A stretch of 15,558 nucleotides of DNA from Candidatus Nanopelagicales bacterium (GCA_023264215.1 JALQSY010000026.1:1-15558), one strand, 5' to 3'. Counted from the stretch's first letter, positions 1-7,103 are shown. A program made the numbers and translations. Notes: generated from the letters alone by a model not told the origin.

Positions 1-212
1 AGTTGACAGTCGCCGGCGTCGATCGGCTCACCCGTCGCGGCGTGCCGATCTCGTGGTTCCGGCTCGGCGACGAACCCCGCCTGGCCCGATTCCTCGACGC
101 CATGGCGCAACGCGGTGGCGGTCGGGTGTTCGCCGCCGACGGTGATCGCCTCGGGGACTACGTCGTGAGCGACTACGTCCGATCGCGCAAGGGCCGCCGC
201 CGCAGCGCCTGA
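1..212 (+). CDS. C-terminal end of a probable VWA-domain protein (5' truncated)
   Basis: Only the last 69 residues are inside the window. The frame is open to the left edge, so the TTG at position 3 need not be a start. The visible part contains GVPISWFRLGDEPRLARFLD, then a GGGRVFAADGDRLGDYVVSDY stretch and a basic tail ending RSRKGRRRSA. From memory of the family, this resembles the C-terminus of actinobacterial von Willebrand factor A (CoxE/magnesium-chelatase-associated type) proteins, in which the last strand and helix of the VWA fold precede an Arg-rich tail. The metal-binding MIDAS motif would lie outside the window, so the family call is an inference. The 133-nt gap that follows (213-345) holds a short direct repeat (GCATCCGG twice near 219-248) and the promoter of the next gene. 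Confidence 0.5.
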   Translation, partial: LTVAGVDRLTRRGVPISWFRLGDEPRLARFLDAMAQRGGGRVFAADGDRLGDYVVSDYVRSRKGRRRSA

Positions 213-331
213 CGTCGTCGCATCCGGCGTGCCATCGCGGCATCCGGCCCTCCTCCCCGTGATCCTTCGGCGCGATGCCGCCATCTCGGGCCGGTCATCG
301 TCCGCATGATCCTGGCCCGATCGACCCGGCG

Positions 332-337
332 TAGGCT
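332..337 (+). promoter_or_regulatory. -10 box TAGGCT of the MFS gene, leaderless type
   Basis: TAGGCT fits the actinobacterial TANNNT -10 consensus and ends 8 nt before the GTG at 346, so transcription would begin at or next to the start codon. No convincing -35 hexamer is visible. A GAGGA run at 338-342 is too close to the GTG to be a normal ribosome binding site. Confidence 0.5.
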
Positions 338-345
338 CGAGGATC

Positions 346-1611
346 GTGCGTAGCCGCCTGCCCCTGCTCAAGGACCTGCCGGTCGAGGTGGCGGTGCTGG
401 CGAGCATCGCCTTCTTCGTCGCGCTGGGCTTCGGCATCGTCATCCCGTCGATCCCGATCTTCGCCAACTCCTTCGGCGTCTCGGCGCTGGCGGCCTCGTC
501 GGTCGTCTCGGCGTTCGCGCTCATGCGCTTCGTCTCCTCGCCCTTGGCCGGGGCCTGGACCAATCGCTTCGGAGAGCGCAACGTGCTCGCAGCGGGTCTG
601 GCCATCGTCGCGGTGTCGAGCTTCTTCGCGGGCCTGTCGCAGAGTTTCGTCCAACTGATCGTGCTGCGTGCCGTCGGTGGCGTTGGTTCGGCGATGTTCA
701 CCGTCTCCGCCATGGCCCTGCTCCTGCGCGTCGTCGACGCGGATCAGCGCGGCCGAGCCTCGGCAGCATGGCAGGGAGGGTTCCTCGTCGGCGGAGTGGC
801 CGGTCCCGCCATCGGCGGCATTCTGCTGGCCATCTCGATCAGAGCACCGTTCTTCTTCTACGCCGGGACCCTGGCGATCGCGACGGTCATCGCACTGGTG
901 TTCCTCTCACCTGCGCGCCTCGCCGCACGCGAGGCTGCCGTCACCGCGACAGAACCGGCTCTCGAGCCCGGCGCTCCTCGGCCCGGTGGGTGGGGCGAGC
1001 TCCGCGAGGCACTGCGCAACGGCGCCTACCGCGCTGCGCTGGCCGTCAACTTCACGACGGGCCTGACCGTCTTCGGATTGCGCAGCGCCCTCATCCCCCT
1101 GTTCGTCGTCCAGGGCCTTCGCCAGGCCCCCAGCCTGTCCGGATGGGCATTCCTGGTCGCCGCAGTCGTGCAGGCGGCGATCCTGCTGCCCGCGGGGCGC
1201 CTCACGGATACGCGCGGCCGCAAGCCCGCGATGATCATCGGCACGATTGTCACGGTCATCGGCATGCTGATGCTCGTCATCGACGACCTCGCGACCGGTT
1301 CGCTCTCCGTCGCCCTGGTGGTGTTCTTCCTCAGCATGGCCGTGATGTCCGTCGGCTCGGCCTTCCTGGGGTCAGCTCCCTCCGCCGTCGTCGGCGACAT
1401 CATGGGTGGGCGCCAGGGCGGCAGCGTCGTCGCGGCGTTCCAGATGGTGTCGGACATCGGGGCGGTCATCGGTCCCCTCATCGGCGGTCTCCTGCTGGAT
1501 CTCTACGGTTTCGAGTGGGCCTTCGCCGTCGGTGCGGCGATCTCCGCGATCGCGCTGATCTTCGTCGTGGCCATGCCCGAGACCCTCCGCCGCACTGCCC
1601 CAGCCGAGTAG
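346..1611 (+). CDS. MFS transporter, drug:H+ antiporter type
   Basis: A 421-residue membrane protein of the usual length for a 12-helix major facilitator. The hydrophobic segments split into two six-helix halves joined by a loop around residues 190-225. The N-terminal half has an MFS motif A-like loop (GAWTNRFGERN, about residues 68-78) and a motif C-like helix 5 (GGVAGPAIGG, about 148-157), which is typical of proton-coupled exporters. The C-terminal half repeats motif A (GRLTDTRGRKPAM), and GAVIGPLIGG lies in helix 11. It is therefore probably an inner-membrane efflux pump; the substrate cannot be read from sequence. GTG at 346 is chosen because a TAGGCT -10 box lies just upstream. The gene is monocistronic and converges on the AbiEi-like gene. 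No regulator gene sits next to it. Confidence 0.85.
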   Translation: MRSRLPLLKDLPVEVAVLASIAFFVALGFGIVIPSIPIFANSFGVSALAASSVVSAFALMRFVSSPLAGAWTNRFGERNVLAAGLAIVAVSSFFAGLSQSFVQLIVLRAVGGVGSAMFTVSAMALLLRVVDADQRGRASAAWQGGFLVGGVAGPAIGGILLAISIRAPFFFYAGTLAIATVIALVFLSPARLAAREAAVTATEPALEPGAPRPGGWGELREALRNGAYRAALAVNFTTGLTVFGLRSALIPLFVVQGLRQAPSLSGWAFLVAAVVQAAILLPAGRLTDTRGRKPAMIIGTIVTVIGMLMLVIDDLATGSLSVALVVFFLSMAVMSVGSAFLGSAPSAVVGDIMGGRQGGSVVAAFQMVSDIGAVIGPLIGGLLLDLYGFEWAFAVGAAISAIALIFVVAMPETLRRTAPAE

Positions 1612-1651
1612 CCCCAAGGCCGCGTCACGCGCGTCGCATGCTGCCGGCGAT

Positions 1652-1697
1652 ACGCGAAATCGACACTTAGGTGGCGCGCCAAGTGTCGACTTCGTGT
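1652..1697. repeat. Intergenic palindrome IR1 between convergent genes
   Basis: Two 17-nt arms (1652-1668 and 1681-1697) are separated by a 12-nt spacer. The 13 bases nearest the spacer on the left read GAAATCGACACTT, and the right arm matches with one difference there and one further out. Both differences allow G-U pairing in one or other RNA strand. It lies 41 nt after the MFS stop and 35 nt after the stop of the opposite-strand AbiEi-like gene, so a bidirectional terminator is one reading, but there is no T-tract. The spacer contains the 8-bp palindrome GGCGCGCC. The core and spacer length match the palindrome at 2937-2994. Confidence 0.75.
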
Positions 1698-1731
1698 GTT
1701 GCTAGGCCTCAGGGCGACTGAACGCGTGTCG

Positions 1732-2826
1732 CTAAGCCGGTGTCGCGAACCGGCGGGCGCGTGCAAGGGCCTCAAGGATTCGACGAATGACGGTCCACGG
1801 GCGATGGACAATCTCCTCCCAGGTCCAGCGCACCACGATGTATCCCGCCTGCTCCAGATCCTCCTGGCGCCTCTTCTCCCTCCACAGAGCCTGAGGATCG
1901 GAGTACTTCACGGCTCCATCGCACTCGCCGATGACCCGATCGCCGAAGAGGAAGTCGACTCGCCACCGAGAGCCACTGCCGCCAAGCAGACTCACTTGGG
2001 GAATCGGCATCTCGATTCCAGACTCGACGAAGGCAGCCCACGACAGTGACTCGAGCGCGGTCTCCAATCGGGCGTCGGCGACTGCCAAAGCGTCGATGAC
2101 CCGCTGCTTGCCGCGCAGGTCTGCCACCTGTGCGACCGCTATTCCCTCGTCCACCAGTTGTTCGCGCACCAATCGATCGCTCACGATGCGCGTGATGTCA
2201 TGGGGCGACAGACGCAGGGCGGCCGCCTCATGCGGATCGGACACCGCCATCGTTGCTGCTCGCCATTCAGCATGTCGTCGTAGACCCCCATGAAGGGCAA
2301 CGAGGCGGTGGCCAAGGCTCAGACCGGTCGCCGCAGAAGAGTGGATCGACGTCAGAAGCGGGTCGGATATGGGCAATCCGGCCGGACCGAACACGATGCG
2401 CTCCGGGTCAACCGCGCGATGCACGAAGCGGATTCCGCGCTGCACACCGGATCGCACACCGGACTCCCGCCGCACATGCAACACCGGGAATGCGGGAGGG
2501 GAAGCGCTCAGGAGCGGGACCTCCCACGCTGCGGACGCAGTCGCGTCGCCGAGGGACACCAGAGCGCCCTCCAGTCGGTCAATCGCCTCGCGCACCTGAG
2601 CTCTGTGGAGCGGCGTGAGACCAGGAACGCTTCGGTCGCTCGTGGAGGAGGGCAGCACGTAATGTCCTCGCCACAGGCGTAGCACGGCGCCAGCGCGAAC
2701 GGCTCTCGCGACTCGATGAGAAGGCACCCCTGCAGCCTCGGCCTGCGCCGAGGTGAATGGCGACAATCCGAATAGCCCCGCTAGGACGCCGACCGTCTCC
2801 TTGACTTCCACACGCGTCATGGTCAC
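1732..2826 (-). CDS. AbiEi-like N-terminal domain fused to DUF559/PD-(D/E)XK nuclease-like domain
   Basis: A 364-residue protein. Residues about 10-60 resemble the winged-helix N-terminus of AbiEi-type antitoxin-domain proteins (a helix pair followed by RAVRAGAVLRLWRGHYVLP). The last 100 residues look like the Vsr-like/DUF559 nuclease fold: a helix with E259, then RWRVDFLFGDRVIGECDG with D291, E301 and D303, then K307-Y308, and a final strand-helix GYIVVRWTWEE. This is known from memory as a common actinobacterial architecture. The target is unknown, and a defence or DNA-processing role is only an inference. No AbiEii toxin partner is adjacent. The start is ambiguous: GTG 2826 or ATG 2820, neither with a good ribosome site. 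The gene looks less GC-rich than its neighbours and sits between palindromes IR1 and IR2, which hints at separate acquisition. Confidence 0.75.
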   Translation of the reverse strand: MTMTRVEVKETVGVLAGLFGLSPFTSAQAEAAGVPSHRVARAVRAGAVLRLWRGHYVLPSSTSDRSVPGLTPLHRAQVREAIDRLEGALVSLGDATASAAWEVPLLSASPPAFPVLHVRRESGVRSGVQRGIRFVHRAVDPERIVFGPAGLPISDPLLTSIHSSAATGLSLGHRLVALHGGLRRHAEWRAATMAVSDPHEAAALRLSPHDITRIVSDRLVREQLVDEGIAVAQVADLRGKQRVIDALAVADARLETALESLSWAAFVESGIEMPIPQVSLLGGSGSRWRVDFLFGDRVIGECDGAVKYSDPQALWREKRRQEDLEQAGYIVVRWTWEEIVHRPWTVIRRILEALARARRFATPA

Positions 2827-2936
2827 CAGCGTGGCTGCAGCGACTGCTACGCACTAGGCCCTCCTCGGACCTGTGGATAGCGACGAGCCGCCGCGACACC
2901 GGCCGGCATCCGTCGCTCGGCTTTGAGTGGGCCATC

Positions 2937-2994
2937 GGGAATGCAGGAAATCGACACTTCCCGCGGGCCGCAAGTGTCGATTTCCTGCATTCCC
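2937..2994. repeat. Intergenic perfect palindrome IR2 (23-bp arms, 12-nt spacer)
   Basis: The arms at 2937-2959 and 2972-2994 are perfect reverse complements, with a 12-nt GC-only spacer containing the 8-bp palindrome CCCGCGGG. The arm portion nearest the spacer, GAAATCGACACTT, is the same as in IR1 at 1652-1697. It lies 45 nt downstream of the amidase stop (3040, minus strand) and about 110 nt upstream of the AbiEi-like gene. It could act as a terminator of the metB-amidase operon, a protein-binding site, or a dispersed repeat. No T-tract follows on either strand. The rest of the 2827-3039 gap shows no gene. Confidence 0.85.
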
Positions 2995-3039
2995 AGCAGC
3001 CGTGACCGAAGGTTCACGTGTACGACGGGCGTTATCGGA

Positions 3040-4428
3040 TCAGCCAGGGAAGCCGGGCGCGGTACGCCGCCAGGGTCGCACCTGCTCGACCCACCCGGCG
3101 ATCGCCAGCAGCAGCGACTCGCGACCACGTCGGGCGACCACCTGCGCCGCGACCGGAGTGCCCGCCTGCGGATGCACCCCCATCGGGATGACGATCGCGG
3201 GCATCCCCGCGACGTTCCAGGGCGCGGCGAACGGCGCGTAGCGGATGTTGGCGAGCATCGTCGACGACCACCCGCCGCTGAACCAGCGCCGCGCGTTGAT
3301 CGGGGGCTGTGCCAGCGCCGGGGTGACCAGGACGTCGTACTCGCTGAGGAACGCATCGGCGTGCGAGATCCATGACTCGCGCAGCCGCTCGCTCATCAGG
3401 GGCGTACGCCGGACAAGCCGACCCAGCATGGCGTGACGTCGCACGCGTGGCTCCAGTCTCTCCGCGTCGAGCTCATCGGCGTCGGCGGCAGTGCCGGCGA
3501 ACCAGCGAGCCAGGCCAGCGATCGCCGCAGCATTGGCCGTGGGATCGGTGGCCGCGAGCGGATCGGCCTGACGGACCTCGTGTCCGTCTCGACGCAGCAG
3601 GGAGGCGAGGGAATCCGCCGCCGCTGCCCACGCCGGATCGACCGGCACGCCCGCGACGGGCGGGCGGAAGGAGACCGCGACATGCAGCCGCTCGTCGAGC
3701 ACCTCGACCCGGGCCAGCGCGGGGTCGCCGGCCATCACCGACAGCAGCAGCGCCGCATCACCGGCGGTCGTGGCGAGGGCACCGTTCTCGCTCATCGAGT
3801 ACCAGTCGGTCGACCCGAGCTGGGCCGGTACGACCCCGAGCCCGGGCTTGATGCCGACAAGCCCGCAGCAGGCTGCGGGGATGCGCACGCTGCCCATCCC
3901 ATCGTTGCCGTGCGCGACAGGCACCATGCCCGACGCGACCGCCGCCGCCGATCCGCCGCTCGAACCACCCGGCGTGCGGGAGAGGTCCCAGGGATTGCGG
4001 GTGATGCCGTACACCGAGTCGGTGGCGCCGAAGACGCAGAGTTCGGGCACGCGAGTGAGCCCGACAACCACGCCGCCAGCAGCGCGAATCCGCTCCACGA
4101 CCGGGTGATCAGCCGCCTGCGGTACGTCGGACGACGCAGCGGACCCGACCCGCATCGGTTCGCCGGCCACCGGCACGTTGTCCTTGATGGCGACAGGCAC
4201 ACCGGCCAGGGGCAGGTCGGCGAGGTCAGTTCGAGCATCCACCTCGGCCGCCTCGGCGAGGGCCCGATCGGTGCGAACCACCTGGAAGGCGTCGACATCA
4301 CTGTCGTACTCGCGAATCCGCGCGAGCGACTCGGTGACCGCGCCGACGGCAGTACGGCGACCCGACCGCACGTCGTCGGCGATTCCCGAAGCGGTCCACC
4401 CGACGACCGCCGACGCATCCGCGGTCAT
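3040..4428 (-). CDS. Amidase (amidase signature family)
   Basis: A 462-residue amidase-signature hydrolase that would cleave a carboxylic amide to acid and ammonia. The Ser-cisSer-Lys triad is visible: K82 in VAIKDN, cis-S156 in the GGSSGGS loop and nucleophile S180 in GMGSVRIPA. The 24-residue spacing between the two serines is the spacing known for the family. The C-terminal block (APWNVAGMPAIVIPMG) is also typical. The family includes GatA, but the length and context (no gatB/gatC nearby) favour a general amidase of unknown substrate. The ATG at 4428 overlaps the metB stop as ATGA, so translation is probably coupled to metB. That suggests the substrate could belong to the same metabolic neighbourhood, although this is an inference. 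Codon use is like that of its neighbours. Confidence 0.88.
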   Translation of the reverse strand: MTADASAVVGWTASGIADDVRSGRRTAVGAVTESLARIREYDSDVDAFQVVRTDRALAEAAEVDARTDLADLPLAGVPVAIKDNVPVAGEPMRVGSAASSDVPQAADHPVVERIRAAGGVVVGLTRVPELCVFGATDSVYGITRNPWDLSRTPGGSSGGSAAAVASGMVPVAHGNDGMGSVRIPAACCGLVGIKPGLGVVPAQLGSTDWYSMSENGALATTAGDAALLLSVMAGDPALARVEVLDERLHVAVSFRPPVAGVPVDPAWAAAADSLASLLRRDGHEVRQADPLAATDPTANAAAIAGLARWFAGTAADADELDAERLEPRVRRHAMLGRLVRRTPLMSERLRESWISHADAFLSEYDVLVTPALAQPPINARRWFSGGWSSTMLANIRYAPFAAPWNVAGMPAIVIPMGVHPQAGTPVAAQVVARRGRESLLLAIAGWVEQVRPWRRTAPGFPG

Positions 4429-5615
4429 CCGAGCGCCTGCTTCAGGTCGGCGACGAGATCGTCCACCGACTCGATTCCGACCGACAGCCTGACGAGATCG
4501 TTCGGCACTTCGAGCGGACTGCCCGCCGCTGACGCGTGGGTCATGCGACCGGGGTGCTCGATGAGCGACTCGACGCCACCGAGGGACTCGCCCAGCGTGA
4601 AGACCTTGGTGCGCGCGCAGATGTCGACAGCCTCCTGCTCACCGCCAGCGGCGCGGAAGGACACCATGCCGCCGAAGTCGCGCATCTGACGTGCAGCAAC
4701 ATCGTGACCTCGATGCCCTGGAAGGCCGGGGTAGAAGACCTCGCTCACGCGGGGATGGCCTGCGAGGAGCTCGACGATCGCCCGGGCATTCGCGCTGTGC
4801 CGGTCCATGCGGACACCGAGAGTCTTGATGCCGCGCAACACCAGCCACGAGTCCCACGGACCGGGCACCGAGCCCATGGCGTTCTGGTGATACGCAAGAC
4901 GCTCGCCCAGGTCAGCGTCGCGCACGACGAGCGCTCCCCCGATGACATCGCTGTGGCCGCCGAGGTACTTCGTCGTGGAGTGCACGACGACATCGGCCCC
5001 GAGCGCCAGCGGCTGCTGCAGGTACGGCGACGCGAAGGTGTTGTCGACGACCAGGAGGGCGCCTGCCTCGTGCGCGATCTGCGCCAGGGCGGCGATGTCG
5101 ACGACGGTGAGGAGCGGATTGGTGGGTGTCTCGGCCCAGATGAGCCGAGTCTGGCCCGGCGCGGCGGCAGAGCCCCCGCTGTCGGGCTCGCCCGGCGCGG
5201 CGGCAGCACGCACCGCATCCAGGTCGGTGAGGTCGACCGGCGTGTGCTCCAGGCCCCACGGCTCCGCGACCTTGGCGAATAGCCGATAGGTGCCGCCGTA
5301 CGCGTCATTGCCGATGATCGCGTGCGCGCCCGGCGACCCGACCGTGCGCAGCAGGGTGTCCTCGGCGGCCAGACCCGAGGCGAAGGCGAGCCCCCGAGCC
5401 CCTCCCTCGAGCGAGGCCAGGCACTCCTCCAGCGCCGTGCGCGTGGGGTTGCCGCTGCGGGAGTACTCGTAGCCGCCACGCAGTCCGCCGACACCATCCT
5501 GCGCGTACGTCGAGACCTGGTAGACCGGAGGCACGACGGCACCGGTCAGCGGATCGGGCTCCTGGCCCGCGTGGATCGCTCGAGTCTCGAACCCGGCCTC
5601 GTCCCATGACGTCAT
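4425..5615 (-). CDS. metB: Cystathionine gamma-synthase / related PLP trans-sulfuration enzyme
   Basis: A 396-residue Cys/Met-metabolism PLP enzyme. Visible motifs are YEYSRSGNPTR (about 49-59, phosphate/substrate site), GNDAYGGTYR (102-111), D191 in VVDNTFASPY (pyridine-nitrogen contact) and Schiff-base K216 in HSTTKYLGGHSD. In actinomycetes such genes are usually called metB and make cystathionine from an O-acylhomoserine and cysteine. Gamma-lyase activity in reverse transsulfuration cannot be excluded from sequence, and a cystathionine beta-synthase gene lies 1.5 kb away. An extra Ala/Pro/Gly-rich stretch (about 138-154) just before the conserved WAETPTNP block reflects a duplicated 17-bp DNA repeat. 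ATG 5615 lies inside a perfect 18-bp palindrome and 6 nt after a TAGGCT -10 box. It is followed directly by the amidase gene (ATGA overlap). Confidence 0.92.
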   Translation of the reverse strand: MTSWDEAGFETRAIHAGQEPDPLTGAVVPPVYQVSTYAQDGVGGLRGGYEYSRSGNPTRTALEECLASLEGGARGLAFASGLAAEDTLLRTVGSPGAHAIIGNDAYGGTYRLFAKVAEPWGLEHTPVDLTDLDAVRAAAAPGEPDSGGSAAAPGQTRLIWAETPTNPLLTVVDIAALAQIAHEAGALLVVDNTFASPYLQQPLALGADVVVHSTTKYLGGHSDVIGGALVVRDADLGERLAYHQNAMGSVPGPWDSWLVLRGIKTLGVRMDRHSANARAIVELLAGHPRVSEVFYPGLPGHRGHDVAARQMRDFGGMVSFRAAGGEQEAVDICARTKVFTLGESLGGVESLIEHPGRMTHASAAGSPLEVPNDLVRLSVGIESVDDLVADLKQALG

Positions 5616-5619
5616 GGGA
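5602..5619. promoter_or_regulatory. 18-bp perfect palindrome over the metB start codon (possible operator)
   Basis: TCCCATGACGTCATGGGA is its own reverse complement. It includes the metB ATG (5613-5615) and begins 2 nt downstream of the TAGGCT box. If metB mRNA is leaderless, the site spans roughly -4 to +14 of the transcript start, a classic repressor position. No known regulator motif is assigned. Confidence 0.5.
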
Positions 5620-5621
5620 TG

Positions 5622-5627
5622 AGCCTA
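5622..5627 (-). promoter_or_regulatory. -10 box TAGGCT of metB, leaderless type
   Basis: TAGGCT on the minus strand ends 6 nt before the metB ATG and uses the TAG stop codon of the upstream 132-aa gene as its first three bases. There is no Shine-Dalgarno sequence in the 9-nt gap, which supports a leaderless metB transcript besides any read-through from the upstream gene. Confidence 0.5.
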
Positions 5628-6023
5628 GGCGGATACCTCTCCGGTGGCCGTACGCAGGCGGCCGACGACCTCCTCGAAGCGCTGGCGGTACTGCCCCTCG
5701 ACGAAGTTGAACTGCACGAGGTACCAGCCCTCGGTCGAGCGCATCTCGGCGCGGACATGCGACTGATCCGCCACCGTGCCGGGCCGCACATCGACGTGCA
5801 GATGGAAGGGCAGGTCGTCCTCGGTGCTGGAGAAGAACGAGCCGAGCAGGCGGAACTTCAGGGCGCTACCGAAGTCGGCGTCCAGGCCCTGGACCCGGCC
5901 GCCCTGCTGCTCCAGCGATCCCTCGATCGTCGTGGAGACCGCATCGACCGAGCCGGGCGCCTGCCATTCGGCGGACAGGGTCGTCGGGTCGTCGCCGCCG
6001 GTGTACTTGATGGGAAAGGTCAT
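5625..6023 (-). CDS. Conserved-looking hypothetical protein, 132 aa
   Basis: I do not recognise the family. The chosen ATG at 6023 has a GGGAG ribosome site 9 nt upstream. The same frame stays open far upstream (to 7079), but that part is antisense to msrA and the YCII gene and is Arg/His/Asp/Val-rich shadow sequence, so it is left out. The 132-residue product is soluble, mildly acidic and has no signal peptide or membrane segment. Blocks look like strands (ALKFRLLGSFF, LPFHLHVDVRP, GWYLVQFNFVEG), and there is a C-terminal amphipathic helix (RQRFEEVVGRLR). It starts 51 nt from divergent msrA and ends 9 nt before metB, so a link to sulfur-amino-acid metabolism is possible but unproven. Confidence 0.65.
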   Translation of the reverse strand: MTFPIKYTGGDDPTTLSAEWQAPGSVDAVSTTIEGSLEQQGGRVQGLDADFGSALKFRLLGSFFSSTEDDLPFHLHVDVRPGTVADQSHVRAEMRSTEGWYLVQFNFVEGQYRQRFEEVVGRLRTATGEVSA

Positions 6024-6062
6024 GCCCGGATGCTCCCAGGAGCGCCCCGACGTGGCAAGGGG

Positions 6063-6068
6063 CATACT
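6063..6068 (+). promoter_or_regulatory. Candidate -10 box CATACT of msrA
   Basis: CATACT matches TATACT at five of six positions and ends 6 nt before the msrA ATG, the same spacing seen at several other genes here. An AAGGGG run overlapping its left side (6058-6063) is 12 nt from the ATG and is a poor ribosome site. Confidence 0.3.
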
Positions 6069-6074
6069 CGCTCC

Positions 6075-6740
6075 ATGGCCTTCCTCTTCTCCTCCGCGAA
6101 GTCCCAGATGGTGGCCCCCGATGCGGCACTGCCGGGCCGGGACCACTACCCCTTCGAGATCCCCGCCGACCACGCGGTGCTCGGCACCCCGCTGCGCGAT
6201 CTCGCGGAGACCCCGTGGCCGTCGGACCTCGCCGTGATCTACCTCGGCATGGGCTGCTTCTGGGGCGCGGAGGAGATCTACTGGCGACTGCCCGGTGTCT
6301 ACGTGACCTCCGTCGGCTACCAGGGTGGCTTCACGCCGCATCCGACGTACGAAGAGGTCTGCACCGGGCGCACCGGGCACACCGAGGCCGTGTGCGTCGC
6401 CTACCGCGAGGACCAGATCTCGACCTACGACGTGCTCAAGCACTTCTGGGAGAGCCACGATCCGACGCAGGGGTATCGCCAGGGCAACGACACGGGCACG
6501 CAGTACCGCAGCGCGATCTACTACACCACGGACGAGCAGCGCGACCTCATCGAGCGGACCTCGGCGGCCTACGCCGGGGTGATCGCCGAGCGCGGCTACG
6601 GGGCGATCACGACGCAGATCGCGCCCGCGGACGACTGGCCCTACTACTTCGCCGAGGGCTACCACCAGCAGTACCTCTACAAGGTGCCCCACGGCTACCG
6701 CTGCCACGCCAACACCGGCCTCGCGCTGCCGTCGCTGTAG
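6075..6740 (+). CDS. msrA: Peptide-methionine (S)-S-oxide reductase MsrA
   Basis: A 221-residue cytoplasmic repair enzyme that reduces methionine-S-sulfoxide in proteins and as free amino acid. The catalytic motif GCFWGAEE has C61 as nucleophile. The family's GYQGG, GHTEAV, SHDPTQ and GNDTGTQYRSAIYY blocks follow, and YHQQYLYK near residues 196-203. A C-terminal resolving cysteine, C210, sits in GYRCHANTG. The N-terminal extension (about 50 residues with PGRDHYPFEIP) is like that of the longer MsrA class. The ATG at 6075 is the only sensible start. The TAG stop abuts the ATG of the YCII-domain gene, making a two-gene operon. It is divergent from the 132-aa/metB/amidase operon, so this is plausibly a local methionine-metabolism and repair neighbourhood. 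Confidence 0.95.
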   Translation: MAFLFSSAKSQMVAPDAALPGRDHYPFEIPADHAVLGTPLRDLAETPWPSDLAVIYLGMGCFWGAEEIYWRLPGVYVTSVGYQGGFTPHPTYEEVCTGRTGHTEAVCVAYREDQISTYDVLKHFWESHDPTQGYRQGNDTGTQYRSAIYYTTDEQRDLIERTSAAYAGVIAERGYGAITTQIAPADDWPYYFAEGYHQQYLYKVPHGYRCHANTGLALPSL

Positions 6741-7085
6741 ATGCCGCAGTACGTCATCTACTTCCACCAGCAGTGGGTCGGCGATCGCCCGGAGGAGTGG
6801 TACGCCAGCCGAGCGCCACGCGCCCGCGCCGTCGTGGACGAGATGCGCGAGGCCGGGGTCCTGGTCACCGCGGGCGGCGTCGACGAGAATCTCGCATTGG
6901 CCGCGCATGCCGACGACACGAGCGGGGATTTGGTGATCGCGGACGGCCCCTACCGCACAGGTGTCGAGCACCTCGGCGGCCTCACCATCGTCGACGTCGC
7001 CGACGATGACGCAGCGCGGATGTGGGCGGGCAGGGTAGCGGTGGCCTGCGGCTGGCCGCAGGAGGTACGCCGCCTGCACCTCTGA
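6741..7085 (+). CDS. YCII-domain (YciI-related) small protein
   Basis: A 114-residue protein beginning immediately after the msrA stop (TAGATG), so it is very probably co-transcribed and translationally coupled. The C-terminal half carries the YCII/DGPF-type pattern: VIADGPYRTGVEHLGGLTIV, then DDDAARMWA and a WPQEVR end. The N-terminus, YVIYFHQQWVGDRPEEWYASR, resembles the dimerising ferredoxin-like fold of the family. Members are small dimers; some have lyase or peroxidase-like activity, but most are uncharacterised, so no reaction is assigned. The stop lies 18 nt from the end of the convergent cbs gene. Pairing with msrA could suggest an oxidative-stress role, which is an inference only. 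Confidence 0.8.
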   Translation: MPQYVIYFHQQWVGDRPEEWYASRAPRARAVVDEMREAGVLVTAGGVDENLALAAHADDTSGDLVIADGPYRTGVEHLGGLTIVDVADDDAARMWAGRVAVACGWPQEVRRLHL

Positions 7086-7103
7086 GCCAGGCGCATGCCG
7101 GGC

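Noticed and set aside
1732..2826. Complete type IV toxin-antitoxin system
   Set aside because: Only the AbiEi-like domain is present, fused to a nuclease-like domain; no AbiEii nucleotidyltransferase toxin gene is adjacent.
1652..2994. CRISPR-like repeats
   Set aside because: Only two palindromic units, 1.3 kb apart, with no regularly spaced repeats or spacers; no cas genes.
3433..4689. 418-codon plus-strand open frame opposite the amidase
   Set aside because: Shadow of the amidase gene; composition is typical of antisense frames and no fold or motif is seen.
6024..7079. Minus-strand open frame extending the 132-aa gene to 484 codons
   Set aside because: The added part is antisense to msrA and the YCII gene, is repetitive in Asp/Val/Arg/Gly, and has no family resemblance; the internal ATG 6023 has its own ribosome site.
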